53,009 bases of DNA, from contig JAXMBX010000037.1 of assembly GCA_046349635.1 (NCBI GenBank), forward strand, positions 1-53,009, read 5' to 3'. Position 1 is the first letter of the stretch. Every line of letters begins with the position of its first letter. Below the pieces are notes generated by a model. That model was not told the origin of the DNA, ran no database searches, and saw only the letters and a list, made by a program, of their open reading frames with translations. The translations under genes were made by a program, and so were the position numbers. Source of the stretch: JAXMBX01 sp046349635 (lineage in GTDB: Bacteria > Planctomycetota > Planctomycetia > Planctomycetales > Planctomycetaceae). Positions 26,559-35,548 of the stretch are shown piece after piece.

Positions 26559-28352
26559 ATGCATAATCTGGATTTGATCGTGACGTTGACCGGGGGCCTC
26601 GCCGCCGCGTTGGTCCTCGGTTACATCACGCAACGACTCCGACTTTCTCCCCTCGTGGGGTACCTTCTCGCAGGAATTGCAGTCGGGCCTGCGACTCCCG
26701 GCTTTATCGCCAACAAGGAGTTGGCGGATCAGATGGCCGAACTCGGGGTCATCCTGCTCATGTTCGGCGTCGGTTTGCATTTTCACCTCTCGGAATTGAT
26801 CTCCGTCCGACGCATCGCCATTCCCGGGGCGATCATCCAGAGTCTCGTCGCCACTCTTCTCGGTTGCCTGCTGGGGGTCGCGTTTGGTTGGTCATGGTCC
26901 GCGGGATTGGTCTTCGGCCTCGCCATCTCCGTCGCCAGCACCGTCGTCTTGTTGCGCGTGCTCGCGGATAACAACGAACTCCACACCCCCATCGGCCATA
27001 TTGCCGTCGGCTGGCTCGTCGTCGAAGACCTGTTCACCGTTCTCGTCCTTGTTCTCCTCCCCGTCCTCGTACACACCGAAGGCAATAGCTTCCTCGGCGT
27101 CCTCGGAATTCTGGGATGGTCGATTGCCAAGATCGGCGTCCTCGTCGCCACAATCTTCTATGTCGGCGGTCGCGCCATCCCCTGGTTCCTCGCCAGAATC
27201 GCCCAGACCCGCTCCCGCGAACTCTTCACTCTCACCATCCTGGTCATCGCCCTGGGAATCGCCGTCGGGGCTGCCAAGATCTTCGGTGTCTCCATGGCCC
27301 TCGGTGCTTTCCTGGCAGGCATGGTCGTGGGGCAGTCGGAATTCAGCTCCCGCGCCGCCTCCGAAGCCCTCCCCATGCGCGATGCCTTCGCCGTCCTGTT
27401 CTTCGTCTCCGTCGGCATGCTGTTCGATCCCTGGTATGTAATCCAAGAACCGGCCCTCATGATCGCCACGCTCAGCGTCATCCTGATCGGCAAGCCCTTG
27501 ATCGCCTGCCTCATTGTCCTCGTCCTGGGGTACCCGCTCCGCGCCGCCCTCGCGATTGCCATCGTCCTGGGGCAGATCGGCGAATTCTCTTTCATCCTCG
27601 CCACGCTCGGGCAGGAACTCGGAATCTTCAACCAGGTCGCCACGAATGCCATCATCGCCTCCGCCTTGGTGTCAATCAGCGTCAACCCGCTGCTCTTCCG
27701 ACTGCTCGATCCCTCGGAAAAACGGCTGTTGAAGATCCCCGCCTTCTCCAGGTGGGTCTCCAGCTTCAAGCCCAAGACCCTCAGCACTCCACACCGCGAT
27801 CACACCAACAAGAAACGAGCCGTCATCGTCGGCTATGGTCCCGTGGGCCGCACCCTCGCCCATCTGCTGCAACTCAATGACATCCAGACGACCATCATTG
27901 AAATGAACCTGGAGACCGTGCGACGGCTACGCGACGATGGAATCGCCGCCATCTATGGGGACGTCACCCACAAGGAAACGCTGACCGAGGCAGGGGTCGA
28001 AACCGCCGTCGCCCTCATGCTCACTTCATCGAATGCCCAGAGCCCCGAGGAAGCGGTCCGGCTGGCCCGCGAATTGAATCCCCGAATCAGGGTCTTCGTC
28101 CGCGCCAACTACCTGCGGGAACTCCCCAAACTGCGTCGTGTCGGGGCCGATGTGGTCTTCTCCGGCGAGGGAGAAGTTGCCCTGACGATGACCGAGTACC
28201 TGCTTCGCCAGCTCGGGGCCTCCGAAGAACAGATCGAACGGGAGAAAACCCGCATCCGCGAAGAACTCTTCGGCACCGAAATGGCCCCCCTGGAACTCCT
28301 CTTCCCGCTCGCTCCCACGCCGGACGAGGGAATTTCACCCGAAACCCCCTGA
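26559..28352 (+). CDS. CPA2-family cation:proton antiporter (KefB/YbaL-like) with TrkA-N domain
   Basis: 597 residues. Exchanges K+ or Na+ for protons across the inner membrane. Residues 1-390 hold about 12-13 hydrophobic segments with family blocks LSPLVGYLLAGIAVGP and GVILLMFGVGLHFHLSEL. The cytosolic RCK_N/TrkA-N nucleotide-binding domain starts at about 415 (VIVGYGPVGRTLAHLL, a Rossmann GxGxxG, and IYGDVTHKETL). The extra RCK_C domain of other regulators is not evident. The start ATG at 26559 matches the family start; a frame open from 26043 overlaps the cardiolipin synthase gene and is discarded. The ion is uncertain. Confidence 0.88.
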   Translation: MHNLDLIVTLTGGLAAALVLGYITQRLRLSPLVGYLLAGIAVGPATPGFIANKELADQMAELGVILLMFGVGLHFHLSELISVRRIAIPGAIIQSLVATLLGCLLGVAFGWSWSAGLVFGLAISVASTVVLLRVLADNNELHTPIGHIAVGWLVVEDLFTVLVLVLLPVLVHTEGNSFLGVLGILGWSIAKIGVLVATIFYVGGRAIPWFLARIAQTRSRELFTLTILVIALGIAVGAAKIFGVSMALGAFLAGMVVGQSEFSSRAASEALPMRDAFAVLFFVSVGMLFDPWYVIQEPALMIATLSVILIGKPLIACLIVLVLGYPLRAALAIAIVLGQIGEFSFILATLGQELGIFNQVATNAIIASALVSISVNPLLFRLLDPSEKRLLKIPAFSRWVSSFKPKTLSTPHRDHTNKKRAVIVGYGPVGRTLAHLLQLNDIQTTIIEMNLETVRRLRDDGIAAIYGDVTHKETLTEAGVETAVALMLTSSNAQSPEEAVRLARELNPRIRVFVRANYLRELPKLRRVGADVVFSGEGEVALTMTEYLLRQLGASEEQIEREKTRIREELFGTEMAPLELLFPLAPTPDEGISPETP

Positions 28353-28382
28353 GCCGTCCGATCGGTTTCAGCGAACAAAAAA

Positions 28383-28417
28383 AGAGAGGAGATGATCTGT
28401 GGAATCATCTCCTCTCT
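28383..28417 (-). terminator. Strong intrinsic terminator of the YTV gene
   Basis: AGAGAGGAGATGAT and ATCATCTCCTCTCT are perfect 14-base arms around a 7-base loop. On the minus strand the stem is followed by an unbroken T-run (A-run at 28377-28383). It lies 53 bases after the YTV stop, and 30 bases after the antiporter stop on the other strand, so it may serve both. Confidence 0.92.
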
Positions 28418-28470
28418 GGAACGTTCAAGCAGTCCGCTGGACGGCGGTGGGATCAAAAATCGGCCAAGGC

Positions 28471-29847
28471 CTATCGAGCGGTGGTGGTCGACGGAGCGTT
28501 GCAAGTCGCGGGAGCCGGGGCGGCACAGCTGGGATCAGCCTGGCCACAAACCGGAACCTGCTTGCAGACGACTCGCGGCACACATCGCGTCTGAGTGCAT
28601 TCCACCTGGCGGGGAACCCGGCGGGTCACACACTTGTACGATGTGTAGCATTCCTGACGGCAGACACAGTACGGAACCTTCCGGACCCGTTGTTCACACA
28701 CCCAGCTGCAGGTGGTGTACGGAACCTGCTTCTTCACGCAGCAGCGTTGCATCGTGCAGGTCGTGTACGGAACCATCTTCTTCACGCATTCGCGTTGCAT
28801 GCAGCAGGTCGTGTAGGGAACGCGCTTCGTGCACGTCTGGCATTCCCAACGGCAGGTCGTGTACGGAACCATCTTCGTCACGCATTCACGCTTCATGCAG
28901 CAGGTCGTGTAAGGAATACGCTTCGTGACGCATTCCCGCTGCATCGTGCACGTGGTGTACGGGACCCGGCAGGTCTTGCATTCGCTGACCCAGCGAGTGC
29001 AGCAGACCGTCCGTTGCTCGGTCCGGGGAACCCAGACCTTGCGGCAAACCGTCCGACCCGGGCATTGGACCTGAACCTGGCGGCAGCAGCCCGGCTTGTA
29101 AACCGAGCAGCCGTTGCAGCTCATTTCCCACGTCCCCGGATCCTGCACGCACTTGGTGCAGACCGGACCCGGAATGTATTCCGATTCCGTCTTCCAGCAG
29201 CCCGTGCAGACATTGATCGTTTTCGTTTCCGTCACAGGCCGGCAAACGCGATAGCAGACATCGCGATAGCAGGTGTTGTAGACGGGCTTACAGACCGTGC
29301 AGCACACGTCCCGGTAGCAGGTGTTGTACACCGGCTTGCAGACCGTGCAGCACACAGGTCGGTAGCAGGTTGTGTAAATCGGCTTGCGAACCGTGTAGCA
29401 CACGTCACGGTAGCAGGTGTTGTACACCGGCTTGCACACCGTGCAGCACACTTCCCGGTAGCAGGTCTGATACACCGGCTTGCAGACCGTGCAGCACACT
29501 TCGCGATAGCATGTCTGGAAGACAGGCTTCCGAACCGTGTAGCAGCAGTCGCGATAGTGAGTCTCGCGAACCGTCCGCGTGCACTGCACCGGAATCTTCT
29601 CCGTCACGCAATCGTAAACCGTTTTACAGCAGGTGTATTGCTGTTGCTCCCACACGATCTCGCGGACCGTGCGGTATTGAGCGCATCCACTCGTCTTCGC
29701 ATTGCAATAGTCACCGCAGCTCGAGCAGGCGGTCGTGGGGCAGCAGCTATAGCCGCCGGCTCCAAACCAACCCGCTTGTGCGGTGTTCCCGTCGTTGAGC
29801 GCCACGAGCAAGGCGGCAACGAGAGGAAGCCACTTGAGGTTGTTCAT
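28471..29847 (-). CDS. Cysteine-rich YTV-repeat envelope protein
   Basis: 458 residues with a signal peptide (MNNLKWLPLVAALLVALNDG then NTAQA|GWF). The mature part is packed with Cys, Tyr, Thr, Val, Arg and Lys in 16-residue repeats. The N-terminal half carries CCTVCKPVYQTCYREV-type units (about seven). The C-terminal half carries CVTKRIPYTTCCMKRE-type units (about seven). A Cys/Pro-rich spacer with CNGC and PGCC lies between. This is the planctomycete YTV family, described as abundant cysteine-rich envelope proteins. Disulfide cross-linking in the wall is inferred. The start has AAGGA upstream. Monocistronic with a strong terminator at 28383. Confidence 0.88.
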   Translation of the reverse strand: MNNLKWLPLVAALLVALNDGNTAQAGWFGAGGYSCCPTTACSSCGDYCNAKTSGCAQYRTVREIVWEQQQYTCCKTVYDCVTEKIPVQCTRTVRETHYRDCCYTVRKPVFQTCYREVCCTVCKPVYQTCYREVCCTVCKPVYNTCYRDVCYTVRKPIYTTCYRPVCCTVCKPVYNTCYRDVCCTVCKPVYNTCYRDVCYRVCRPVTETKTINVCTGCWKTESEYIPGPVCTKCVQDPGTWEMSCNGCSVYKPGCCRQVQVQCPGRTVCRKVWVPRTEQRTVCCTRWVSECKTCRVPYTTCTMQRECVTKRIPYTTCCMKRECVTKMVPYTTCRWECQTCTKRVPYTTCCMQRECVKKMVPYTTCTMQRCCVKKQVPYTTCSWVCEQRVRKVPYCVCRQECYTSYKCVTRRVPRQVECTQTRCVPRVVCKQVPVCGQADPSCAAPAPATCNAPSTTTAR

Positions 29848-30201
29848 GATCAGTCCTTGCCTTTTGATCCGTCAAAATTCGTTCGAGGTCCGTCCAGCCG
29901 GGCCTTGCTTACGCGTAATCTTCGACGGAACAGCCTTCCCATCTGAGGCATTTATCGCAGGCGATTCAGTTTCCCTACCCCTTGAGAAGCCCGTCTTCCC
30001 TACGGACGTTACAACTCCTACGTCCGGGCAGACGCGCGACTCCGGAAACTGACTCGTACCGCCTCACCTTCGGCAAAAACTGCCGGACAAGCACGTCGAG
30101 TTGTCCTTCTCCCCAGCGCGGGAGAAGGTGGCCCCGCAGCGGTCGGAAGAGGGGGCGCCCCAAGCGTCTCTGGGTATTGATTCCCGCCCCCGCAACGCCC
30201 C
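29848..30201. other. Gap between YTV gene and NtrC-like regulator
   Basis: About 350 bases with the YTV promoter region and the 3' flank of the regulator gene. A hairpin CCTTCTCCC ... GGGAGAAGG at 30105-30128, followed by a GC-rich tract, resembles short intergenic repeats seen in many bacteria. No gene is supported. Confidence 0.45.
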
Positions 30202-31620
30202 CTACTGCAGCCCGTACTCCTTGATCTTCCGATACAAGGTCCGCTCGCCGATCCCCAGCAGCGTCGCAGCTTCTTCCCGACGTCCCCCCGTCAGTTCCAA
30301 CGCTCGCTGGATGTAGTACTTTTCCACTTCATCAAACGGCTTCCCGATCAGGCTGTCCAGACCCGCGACATGTCCCGACACCACCTGGGGCGATTCGTCC
30401 TTCTCATTCCCCAGCGGAGCAATCTCTTCCGGCAGATCGGACACGTCCAGAATCCCGTCCAGATCCACCACGATCATCCGCTCCACGGCATTCCGCAACT
30501 GGCGGATGTTCCCCGGCCAGTCATACGCCATCAGCGCCTGTCGCGCTCCCTTGGAAATCCCTTCCACGGTCTTCCCATGACGCGCCGCCATCTCCTTCAG
30601 GAAGTGGTCGATCAACAATGGAATATCCCCTCGCCGCTCTCGCAACGGCGGCAGATGAATATTGACCACGTTCAACCGATAGTACAGATCCTTCCGGAAC
30701 GTTCCCTTCTCGACCATCTCCTTCAGGTCGGCATTCGTCGCCGCGACCAGTCGCACGTTCACGCTGATCGGCTCGTTGGCCCCGACCCGCGTGATCTTGC
30801 CGTCTTCCAGCACCCGCAACAGCTTGATCTGCGTGTCCATCGGCATCTCGCCGACTTCGTCCAGAAACAGCGTCCCCCCGTTCGCATATTCGAATTTGCC
30901 GATCCGCCGTCCCACCGCCCCCGTGAACGCCCCCGGCTCATGGCCGAACAGCTCGCTCTCCAGAATCCCCACCGACAACGCGGAGATGTTCAACGGCACA
31001 AACGGTTTGCTCTTCCGCCGGCTGTTCTGGTGTATCGCCCGCGCACACAGATCTTTTCCGGTTCCATTCTCACCGGTGATCAGGACCGTGCTGTCCGTGG
31101 GTGCGATCTGCTGCAATTGCGTCATGATCCGCAGCATCTGCGGACTGTTTCCGATCACCCCCTCATAGCCGAATTTCTCATCCAGCCGCCGGCGCAGATC
31201 CGCGTTCTGCCGCATCAGACGCAACCGCGCGGAGGCCTTGTCGACCGCCGTCCGCAGCTCCTTGATATCCAGCGGCTTCGTGAGATACGTATACGCCCCA
31301 TGCTGCATCGCCGTCACTGCGGAATTGATCGAGCCGTGACCCGTCAGCAGGATCACCTCCGCGTCCGGCAGTTCTTCCTTCGCCTTCCGGAGAATATCCA
31401 GCCCGTCGAAATCCTCCATCCGCAGATCCGTGATGATCACGTCGAAAGACTCGCTCTCGATCAGCGACGCCCCTTTGGATCCCGAAGGTGCCACCGTGCA
31501 GTCATACCCGACACGGTTCAGGCTCTCCGCCACCGCATCCGCATGCTGCTCGTCGTCATCGACGATCAGCACCCGAATCTGGGCGGACACGCGTTCTGAT
31601 AGATCCTGATTACCGGCCAT
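30202..31620 (-). CDS. NtrC-family sigma-54-dependent response regulator
   Basis: 472 residues. A receiver domain (about 15-130; phosphoacceptor in IITDLRMEDFDG) is followed by the AAA+ activator domain with Walker A GENGTGKD, the sigma-54 contact loop GAFTGA, Walker B GGTLFLDEVGEM and the arginine-containing block LPPLRERRGDIP. A Fis-type helix-turn-helix ends the protein (REEAATLLGIGERTLYRKIK). All landmarks for activating sigma-54 promoters are intact. It lies 123 bases downstream of the sensor kinase gene at 31744 on the same strand, so the two probably form a two-component pair. Target genes are not evident in the window. Confidence 0.93.
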   Translation of the reverse strand: MAGNQDLSERVSAQIRVLIVDDDEQHADAVAESLNRVGYDCTVAPSGSKGASLIESESFDVIITDLRMEDFDGLDILRKAKEELPDAEVILLTGHGSINSAVTAMQHGAYTYLTKPLDIKELRTAVDKASARLRLMRQNADLRRRLDEKFGYEGVIGNSPQMLRIMTQLQQIAPTDSTVLITGENGTGKDLCARAIHQNSRRKSKPFVPLNISALSVGILESELFGHEPGAFTGAVGRRIGKFEYANGGTLFLDEVGEMPMDTQIKLLRVLEDGKITRVGANEPISVNVRLVAATNADLKEMVEKGTFRKDLYYRLNVVNIHLPPLRERRGDIPLLIDHFLKEMAARHGKTVEGISKGARQALMAYDWPGNIRQLRNAVERMIVVDLDGILDVSDLPEEIAPLGNEKDESPQVVSGHVAGLDSLIGKPFDEVEKYYIQRALELTGGRREEAATLLGIGERTLYRKIKEYGLQ

Positions 31621-31743
31621 ATTGAATACGTTTGTGTAGGTGGTCGAGCGACTATCGCGGCATCAGGCCCGGAAATTCCTGCGGCGTCGCCGCGACTCCC
31701 AACCGTGATGGCTTCCTGAATCACGAAAACAGACTCAAAAGCA

Positions 31744-32484
31744 TTATGCCAAATTGGCAGTCGCATCTGAAGGGAGCGAAAGCGTAAATCGAGTCCCTTT
31801 CCCCGGTTCGCTCAAGACAGAGATGTCTCCCCCGTGCGCCTCGATGATTTTCCGCACGGTCGGGAGCCCCAGTCCGCTCCCCCCCGGTTTGGTGGAAAAA
31901 AACGGATCGAAAATCTTTTCGATCGTCCGCGCATCCATTCCGATCCCGTTGTCGATCAGATGCAGGAACACCCGCCCTTCCGAGCCTGCCGTTTGCAGTT
32001 CGAGCAATCCCCCCTGGGGCATCGCCTGCAGCGCATTCAACGTCAGGTTCATCAATACCTGCCGGAACAAATTGGCATCGAGCTTCACCTTCGGCAGGTC
32101 GGACGCCAGGTGCGGACTGATCTCAATCCCCTTGGACGCCGCCTGCGCCTCGAAGAAGGACGTGAACTCCCGCACCTGTTGATTCAGGTCGCACGGGACC
32201 AGTTCCAGTTCTCCCACCCGAGCGAACTTCAGGAAGTCGTCCAGGATTTCCACGAGATGTTCGCACTGCTGCTGAATCGTCTGGATCTTCCGCAGCATCC
32301 GTTTGTCGCGGGGCGATTCACTCTCTTCCAGATCCTCGACGAGCAATTCCAGATTCATCGAAATCGTGCCGAGGGGATTCTTAATCTCGTGCGCCAGCCC
32401 TCCCGCCAGCGTCGCAATCTCCGCATACTGACGCAGAAGTTGCTGCCGTTCTTCTTCCGACCACGAGGTTTGCGACATCGCCAT
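31744..32484 (-). CDS. Soluble NtrB-like sensor histidine kinase
   Basis: 246 residues with no membrane segment and no PAS or GAF domain before the kinase core. H-box LAHEIKNPLG (His about 33), N-box NLTLNALQAM, G1 DNGIGM, F-box FDPFFSTKPGG and G2 GSGLGLPTVRK are all present, so it should be active. The short N-terminus means the signal must come from a partner protein or from the kinase core itself. The partner is the NtrC-like regulator 123 bases downstream. Two in-frame ATGs six bases apart make the start slightly uncertain. Confidence 0.9.
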   Translation of the reverse strand: MAMSQTSWSEEERQQLLRQYAEIATLAGGLAHEIKNPLGTISMNLELLVEDLEESESPRDKRMLRKIQTIQQQCEHLVEILDDFLKFARVGELELVPCDLNQQVREFTSFFEAQAASKGIEISPHLASDLPKVKLDANLFRQVLMNLTLNALQAMPQGGLLELQTAGSEGRVFLHLIDNGIGMDARTIEKIFDPFFSTKPGGSGLGLPTVRKIIEAHGGDISVLSEPGKGTRFTLSLPSDATANLA

Positions 32485-32553
32485 TGATTCCCACTAAAAA
32501 AAGACCACTCACAGCAGCCCCAGTTTAGCCCAGGGCTTCGCGGTGAAGACGTT

Positions 32554-32592
32554 GGGTGGCGGGGGCGCACCGTGTTAGCGGAAGCCCCCGAA
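32554..32592. repeat. Family B palindrome, copy 1
   Basis: GGGTGGCGGGGGCGCACCG ... CGGAAGCCCCCGAAT. Arms CGGGGGC (32560-32566) and GCCCCCG (32584-32590) are perfect, with an inner CCG/CGG stem. It lies in the pnp/histidine-kinase gap, just beyond the pnp terminator. Other copies at 35505 and 43334. Confidence 0.8.
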
Positions 32593-32610
32593 TGAAAGGC
32601 ATCGAATAAA

Positions 32611-32648
32611 AAAGTCCGGAACCTTCGCTAACGAAAGTCCCGGACTTT
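32611..32648 (-). terminator. Intrinsic terminator of rpsO-pnp
   Basis: AAAGTCCGG and CCGGACTTT arms enclose CTTCG ... CGAAAG. On the minus strand the stem is followed by TTTTTTATTCG. It starts 27 bases after the pnp stop codon. Confidence 0.88.
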
Positions 32649-32675
32649 GATTTTAATCTGATCGAAGATCAGCAA

Positions 32676-34805
32676 TTACTCTTGGTCAGCGGAACCCGTT
32701 TCTGCGGATTGCTCCGCGAGAACCGCCTTGCGGGACAACTTCACGCGGTTTTGTTCGTCCACCGCGATCACTTTGACCTGGATGCGATCCCCTTCCTTGA
32801 CGACGTCGGAAACGCTCTTCACGTAGCCGTCGGAAAGTTCGCTGATGTGGCACAGGCCATCCTTGCCCGGGGCGATTTCCACGAACGCGCCGAACTCCTT
32901 GATGGAGCTGACCCGACCGTTGTAAATCTTCCCGACCTTGATGTCTTCGCACATCGCTTCGATCCGGGCCAGCGCGTCCTCCGCCTTGTCCTTGTCCGCG
33001 GAGGCAATCGTCACCGTTCCGTCATCCTGGATATCCACCGTCGTGCCGGTTTCTTCCTGCAGGGCGCGGATATTCTTTCCACCCGGACCGATCAGCAGGC
33101 CGATCTTGGACGGATCGATCTTAGTCAGCAGCAGCCGCGGTGCATACTCGGAAATTTCCGGACGCGGACGGCGAATCGCCGTCAGCATCTCCCGCAGCAG
33201 GTCGAGCCGCGCCGTCTTGGCCTGCGCCAGCGTCTCGCGGATGATCTTTTCGCTGATCCCGTCGATCTTCAGGTCCAGTTGGATGCCCGTGATCCCCTTC
33301 TGGGTTCCGGCCACCTTGAAGTCCATGTCCCCGAAGTGGTCTTCGTCGCCGATGATGTCGGTCAGCAGGACATAGCGGTCACCTTCCTTCACCAGGCCGA
33401 TCGAAATCCCAGCCACGGGCTGGCTGATCGGCACGCCCGCGTCCATCAGCCCCAGCGTCGCGCTGCAGACCGATGCCATCGAGCTGCTCCCGTTCGATTC
33501 CGTGATGTCGGAAATCACGCGAATGGTGTACGGGAACTTTTCCTGCGCCGGAAGGATACTCTGGACCGAGCGTTCGGCCAGGGCACCGTGGCCGATTTCC
33601 CGCCGACCCGGGCCGCGGATCGGACGCACTTCACCCACCGAGTAAGAGGGGAAGTTGTAGTCCAGCATGAAGCTCTTGTTGTATTCTTCGTGCAGCGTTT
33701 CCACCCGCTGGGCATCCTTCACCGTCCCCAGCACCACGGTGCACAGGGACTGCGTTTCACCCCGGGTAAACAATGCGGAGCCGTGCACGCGAGGCAGCAC
33801 GCTCACCGCCGTCGAGACCGGACGCAACTGCGACGCGGGACGTCCGTCGGGACGAGTCCCTTCCAGCGCCAAGTCACGCACGATCCGCGCTTCCAGGTCG
33901 TGGAACGCTTCACTGAACTGCGCCGGCGTGCAACCGTCCGCCGTCACTTCCGCTTCCGCCGGGAATAGTTGTTCCTTCAGTGCCTTCTTGAACTCGGCCA
34001 CCTTCTCGGCCCGCTCATGCTTGCCGGAAGTTGTCTTTGCGTCCCGCAGGCCCTGGTAGGCTTCCGCACGCAGCTTCGCGATCAGCGGATTCGGCGTCGG
34101 TGTGGGGAATTCGGGCTTCGGACGATTCGCCTTCGCGATGAATTCACGCTGGAAGTCGCACAGCTTCTGGATGGCGCGATGGGCAAACATGATCGCGTCC
34201 GCCATCTCGTCTTCCGGCAACTGCGCCGCGAAACCTTCGATCATCAGCACGGATTCGTTGTTTCCAGCGACGACCAGGTCCAGCGTGCTGACTTCGATCT
34301 GCTCGCGCGTCGGCAGCAGCACCAGTTCGTTGTCGATCCGTCCGACGCGAACGGCGGCAATCGGTCCCTGGAAGGGGAGGGGAGCCACGCTCAACGCGGC
34401 GCTCGCACCGATGATCGAGAGCACGTCCGGATCATTCACATGATCGTATGCGAGCACGCTCGACTGCACCTGCACTTCATCCCGGAACCATTCCGGGAAC
34501 AGCGGACGGATCGGGCGATCCGTCAATCGGCTGGTGAGAATTTCTCGCGTCGAAGGGCGGCCTTCACGCTTGATGAAGCCACCGGGGAACCGACCGGCTG
34601 ACGCCAACCGTTCCCGATAATCGCACGTCAACGGAAAAAAGTCCGTTCCTGCCCGCGCGGGTCCGGAGACGCACGCCACAAACACGACCGTCTCGCCGTA
34701 TTGGATAATCACGGCCCCGTGGGCCTGCTTTGCGATTTCTCCGGTTGTTAAAGAGAGTTTCCGTCCACCCAGCTCAATTTCGTGGGTTACTTTCACAGCT
34801 TTCAC
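32676..34805 (-). CDS. pnp: Polyribonucleotide nucleotidyltransferase
   Basis: 709 residues. Phosphorolytic 3'-5' exoribonuclease and RNA polymerase activity, trimeric, a core of mRNA decay. Two RNase PH-like domains (about 10-215 and 320-540, with GRPSTREILTSRLTDRPIRP and RGPGRREIGHGALAERS) flank an alpha-helical linker. A KH domain (LIGPGGKNIRALQEETG, about 555-615) and an S1 domain (GRVSSIKEFGAFVEIAPG, about 620-690) bind RNA. The length matches the family. It lies 88 bases downstream of rpsO, the classical bacterial order, and ends at a strong terminator. Confidence 0.96.
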   Translation of the reverse strand: MKAVKVTHEIELGGRKLSLTTGEIAKQAHGAVIIQYGETVVFVACVSGPARAGTDFFPLTCDYRERLASAGRFPGGFIKREGRPSTREILTSRLTDRPIRPLFPEWFRDEVQVQSSVLAYDHVNDPDVLSIIGASAALSVAPLPFQGPIAAVRVGRIDNELVLLPTREQIEVSTLDLVVAGNNESVLMIEGFAAQLPEDEMADAIMFAHRAIQKLCDFQREFIAKANRPKPEFPTPTPNPLIAKLRAEAYQGLRDAKTTSGKHERAEKVAEFKKALKEQLFPAEAEVTADGCTPAQFSEAFHDLEARIVRDLALEGTRPDGRPASQLRPVSTAVSVLPRVHGSALFTRGETQSLCTVVLGTVKDAQRVETLHEEYNKSFMLDYNFPSYSVGEVRPIRGPGRREIGHGALAERSVQSILPAQEKFPYTIRVISDITESNGSSSMASVCSATLGLMDAGVPISQPVAGISIGLVKEGDRYVLLTDIIGDEDHFGDMDFKVAGTQKGITGIQLDLKIDGISEKIIRETLAQAKTARLDLLREMLTAIRRPRPEISEYAPRLLLTKIDPSKIGLLIGPGGKNIRALQEETGTTVDIQDDGTVTIASADKDKAEDALARIEAMCEDIKVGKIYNGRVSSIKEFGAFVEIAPGKDGLCHISELSDGYVKSVSDVVKEGDRIQVKVIAVDEQNRVKLSRKAVLAEQSAETGSADQE

Positions 34806-34893
34806 CTGCTTCCATCTGTCAATCCATTCCAGACGGGAGCATCAAGTGCGCCGCAAGCGCGGATCTGTCGGTGCGCCAGTGCTTGATAGCGAC

Positions 34894-35163
34894 CTATTTG
34901 CGCAGATCGAGGCTCGCGAGAATGTCCTGATAGCTTTGGGGATCGCTCTCCCTCAGATAGTCCAGGAGCCGACGACGGCGGCTCACCAGCATCAGGAGTC
35001 CCCGACGGCTCGCATGGTCCTTTTGGTGCGACTTGAGATGCTCCGTCAGTTGAGCGATGCGATGTGACAACACAGCAATTTGGACTTGGGGAGATCCGGT
35101 GTCTGCCTCGGAACGGCGGAACTTCTGAATTAGTTCTAGTTTACGTTCTTTCGTAATCGACAT
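34894..35163 (-). CDS. rpsO: Ribosomal protein S15
   Basis: 89 residues, the standard length. Binds 16S rRNA and forms bridge contacts to the large subunit. The S15 blocks DTGSPQVQIAVLSHRI and HLKSHQKDHASRRGLLMLV are present. First gene of rpsO-pnp. The 5' leader is unusual, with three tandem mini-hairpins at 35187-35233 between a candidate promoter and the start codon. In other bacteria S15 represses its own mRNA through leader structures, so autoregulation here is plausible. Confidence 0.96.
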   Translation of the reverse strand: MSITKERKLELIQKFRRSEADTGSPQVQIAVLSHRIAQLTEHLKSHQKDHASRRGLLMLVSRRRRLLDYLRESDPQSYQDILASLDLRK

Positions 35164-35186
35164 GTTCCCGTCTCACTCACCCATGT

Positions 35187-35233
35187 GCTGTTTTCAGCAT
35201 GGCGCTGTTTTCAGCAATACGCTGTTACCAGCA
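35187..35233 (-). promoter_or_regulatory. Three tandem mini-hairpins in the rpsO leader
   Basis: On the minus strand the leader contains GCTGgtaaCAGC, GCTGaaaaCAGC and GCTGaaaaCAGC, at 35222-35233, 35204-35215 and 35187-35198, a period of 17-18 bases. Each is a 4-pair stem with a 4-base loop, and the first loop is of GNRA type. They end 24 bases before the rpsO ATG. A role in S15 feedback or mRNA stability is inferred. Confidence 0.6.
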
Positions 35234-35252
35234 GAATTCGCACGCTCTGGAA

Positions 35253-35281
35253 TGCTATTCCTTGCGAATTGACTTGCCAAT
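35253..35281 (-). promoter_or_regulatory. Candidate sigma-70 promoter of rpsO-pnp
   Basis: TTGGCA (35281-35276) and TAGCAT (35258-35253) are separated by 17 bases on the minus strand. Transcription would start near 35246, placing the three mini-hairpins in the 5' leader. The match is by eye. Confidence 0.5.
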
Positions 35282-35548
35282 CGGACCTTCCGACCAGTTC
35301 TTTATCATCAATTTCTTAGGGATCACTCTAACAATGTCGCCGAGAGTTGCAACGGTAAACCCCAAGCGGAATCCCCGAACGCGGAAAACATGTCTCCGCT
35401 AGACGTTACGGTGAGCACCATTCCGCCCCTCTGACATGAAGGATCAGCCCCGGAAAGACACACAACATCAATCCCACCGGCCTGTTGCGCCCCTCACACC
35501 GCCCGGGTGGCGGGGGCGCACCGCGACAACGGAAGCCCCCGAATTGAC
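35282..35548. other. Upstream region of rpsO and 3' flank of the NfeD-like gene
   Basis: No gene supported. Contains family B copy 2 at 35505-35544. The rest is unremarkable non-coding sequence. Confidence 0.4.
35505..35544. repeat. Family B palindrome, copy 2
   Basis: GGGTGGCGGGGGCGCACCG ... CGGAAGCCCCCGAATT. Arms CGGGGGC (35511-35517) and GCCCCCG (35535-35541) are perfect; the inner bases differ from copy 1 (CGACAA against TGTTAG). It ends just before the stop codon of the NfeD-like gene. Confidence 0.8.

Noticed and set aside
29100..29540. Periodic Cys-coding repeat considered as a CRISPR array
   Set aside because: The 48-base period is continuous codons of the YTV protein with no unique spacers.
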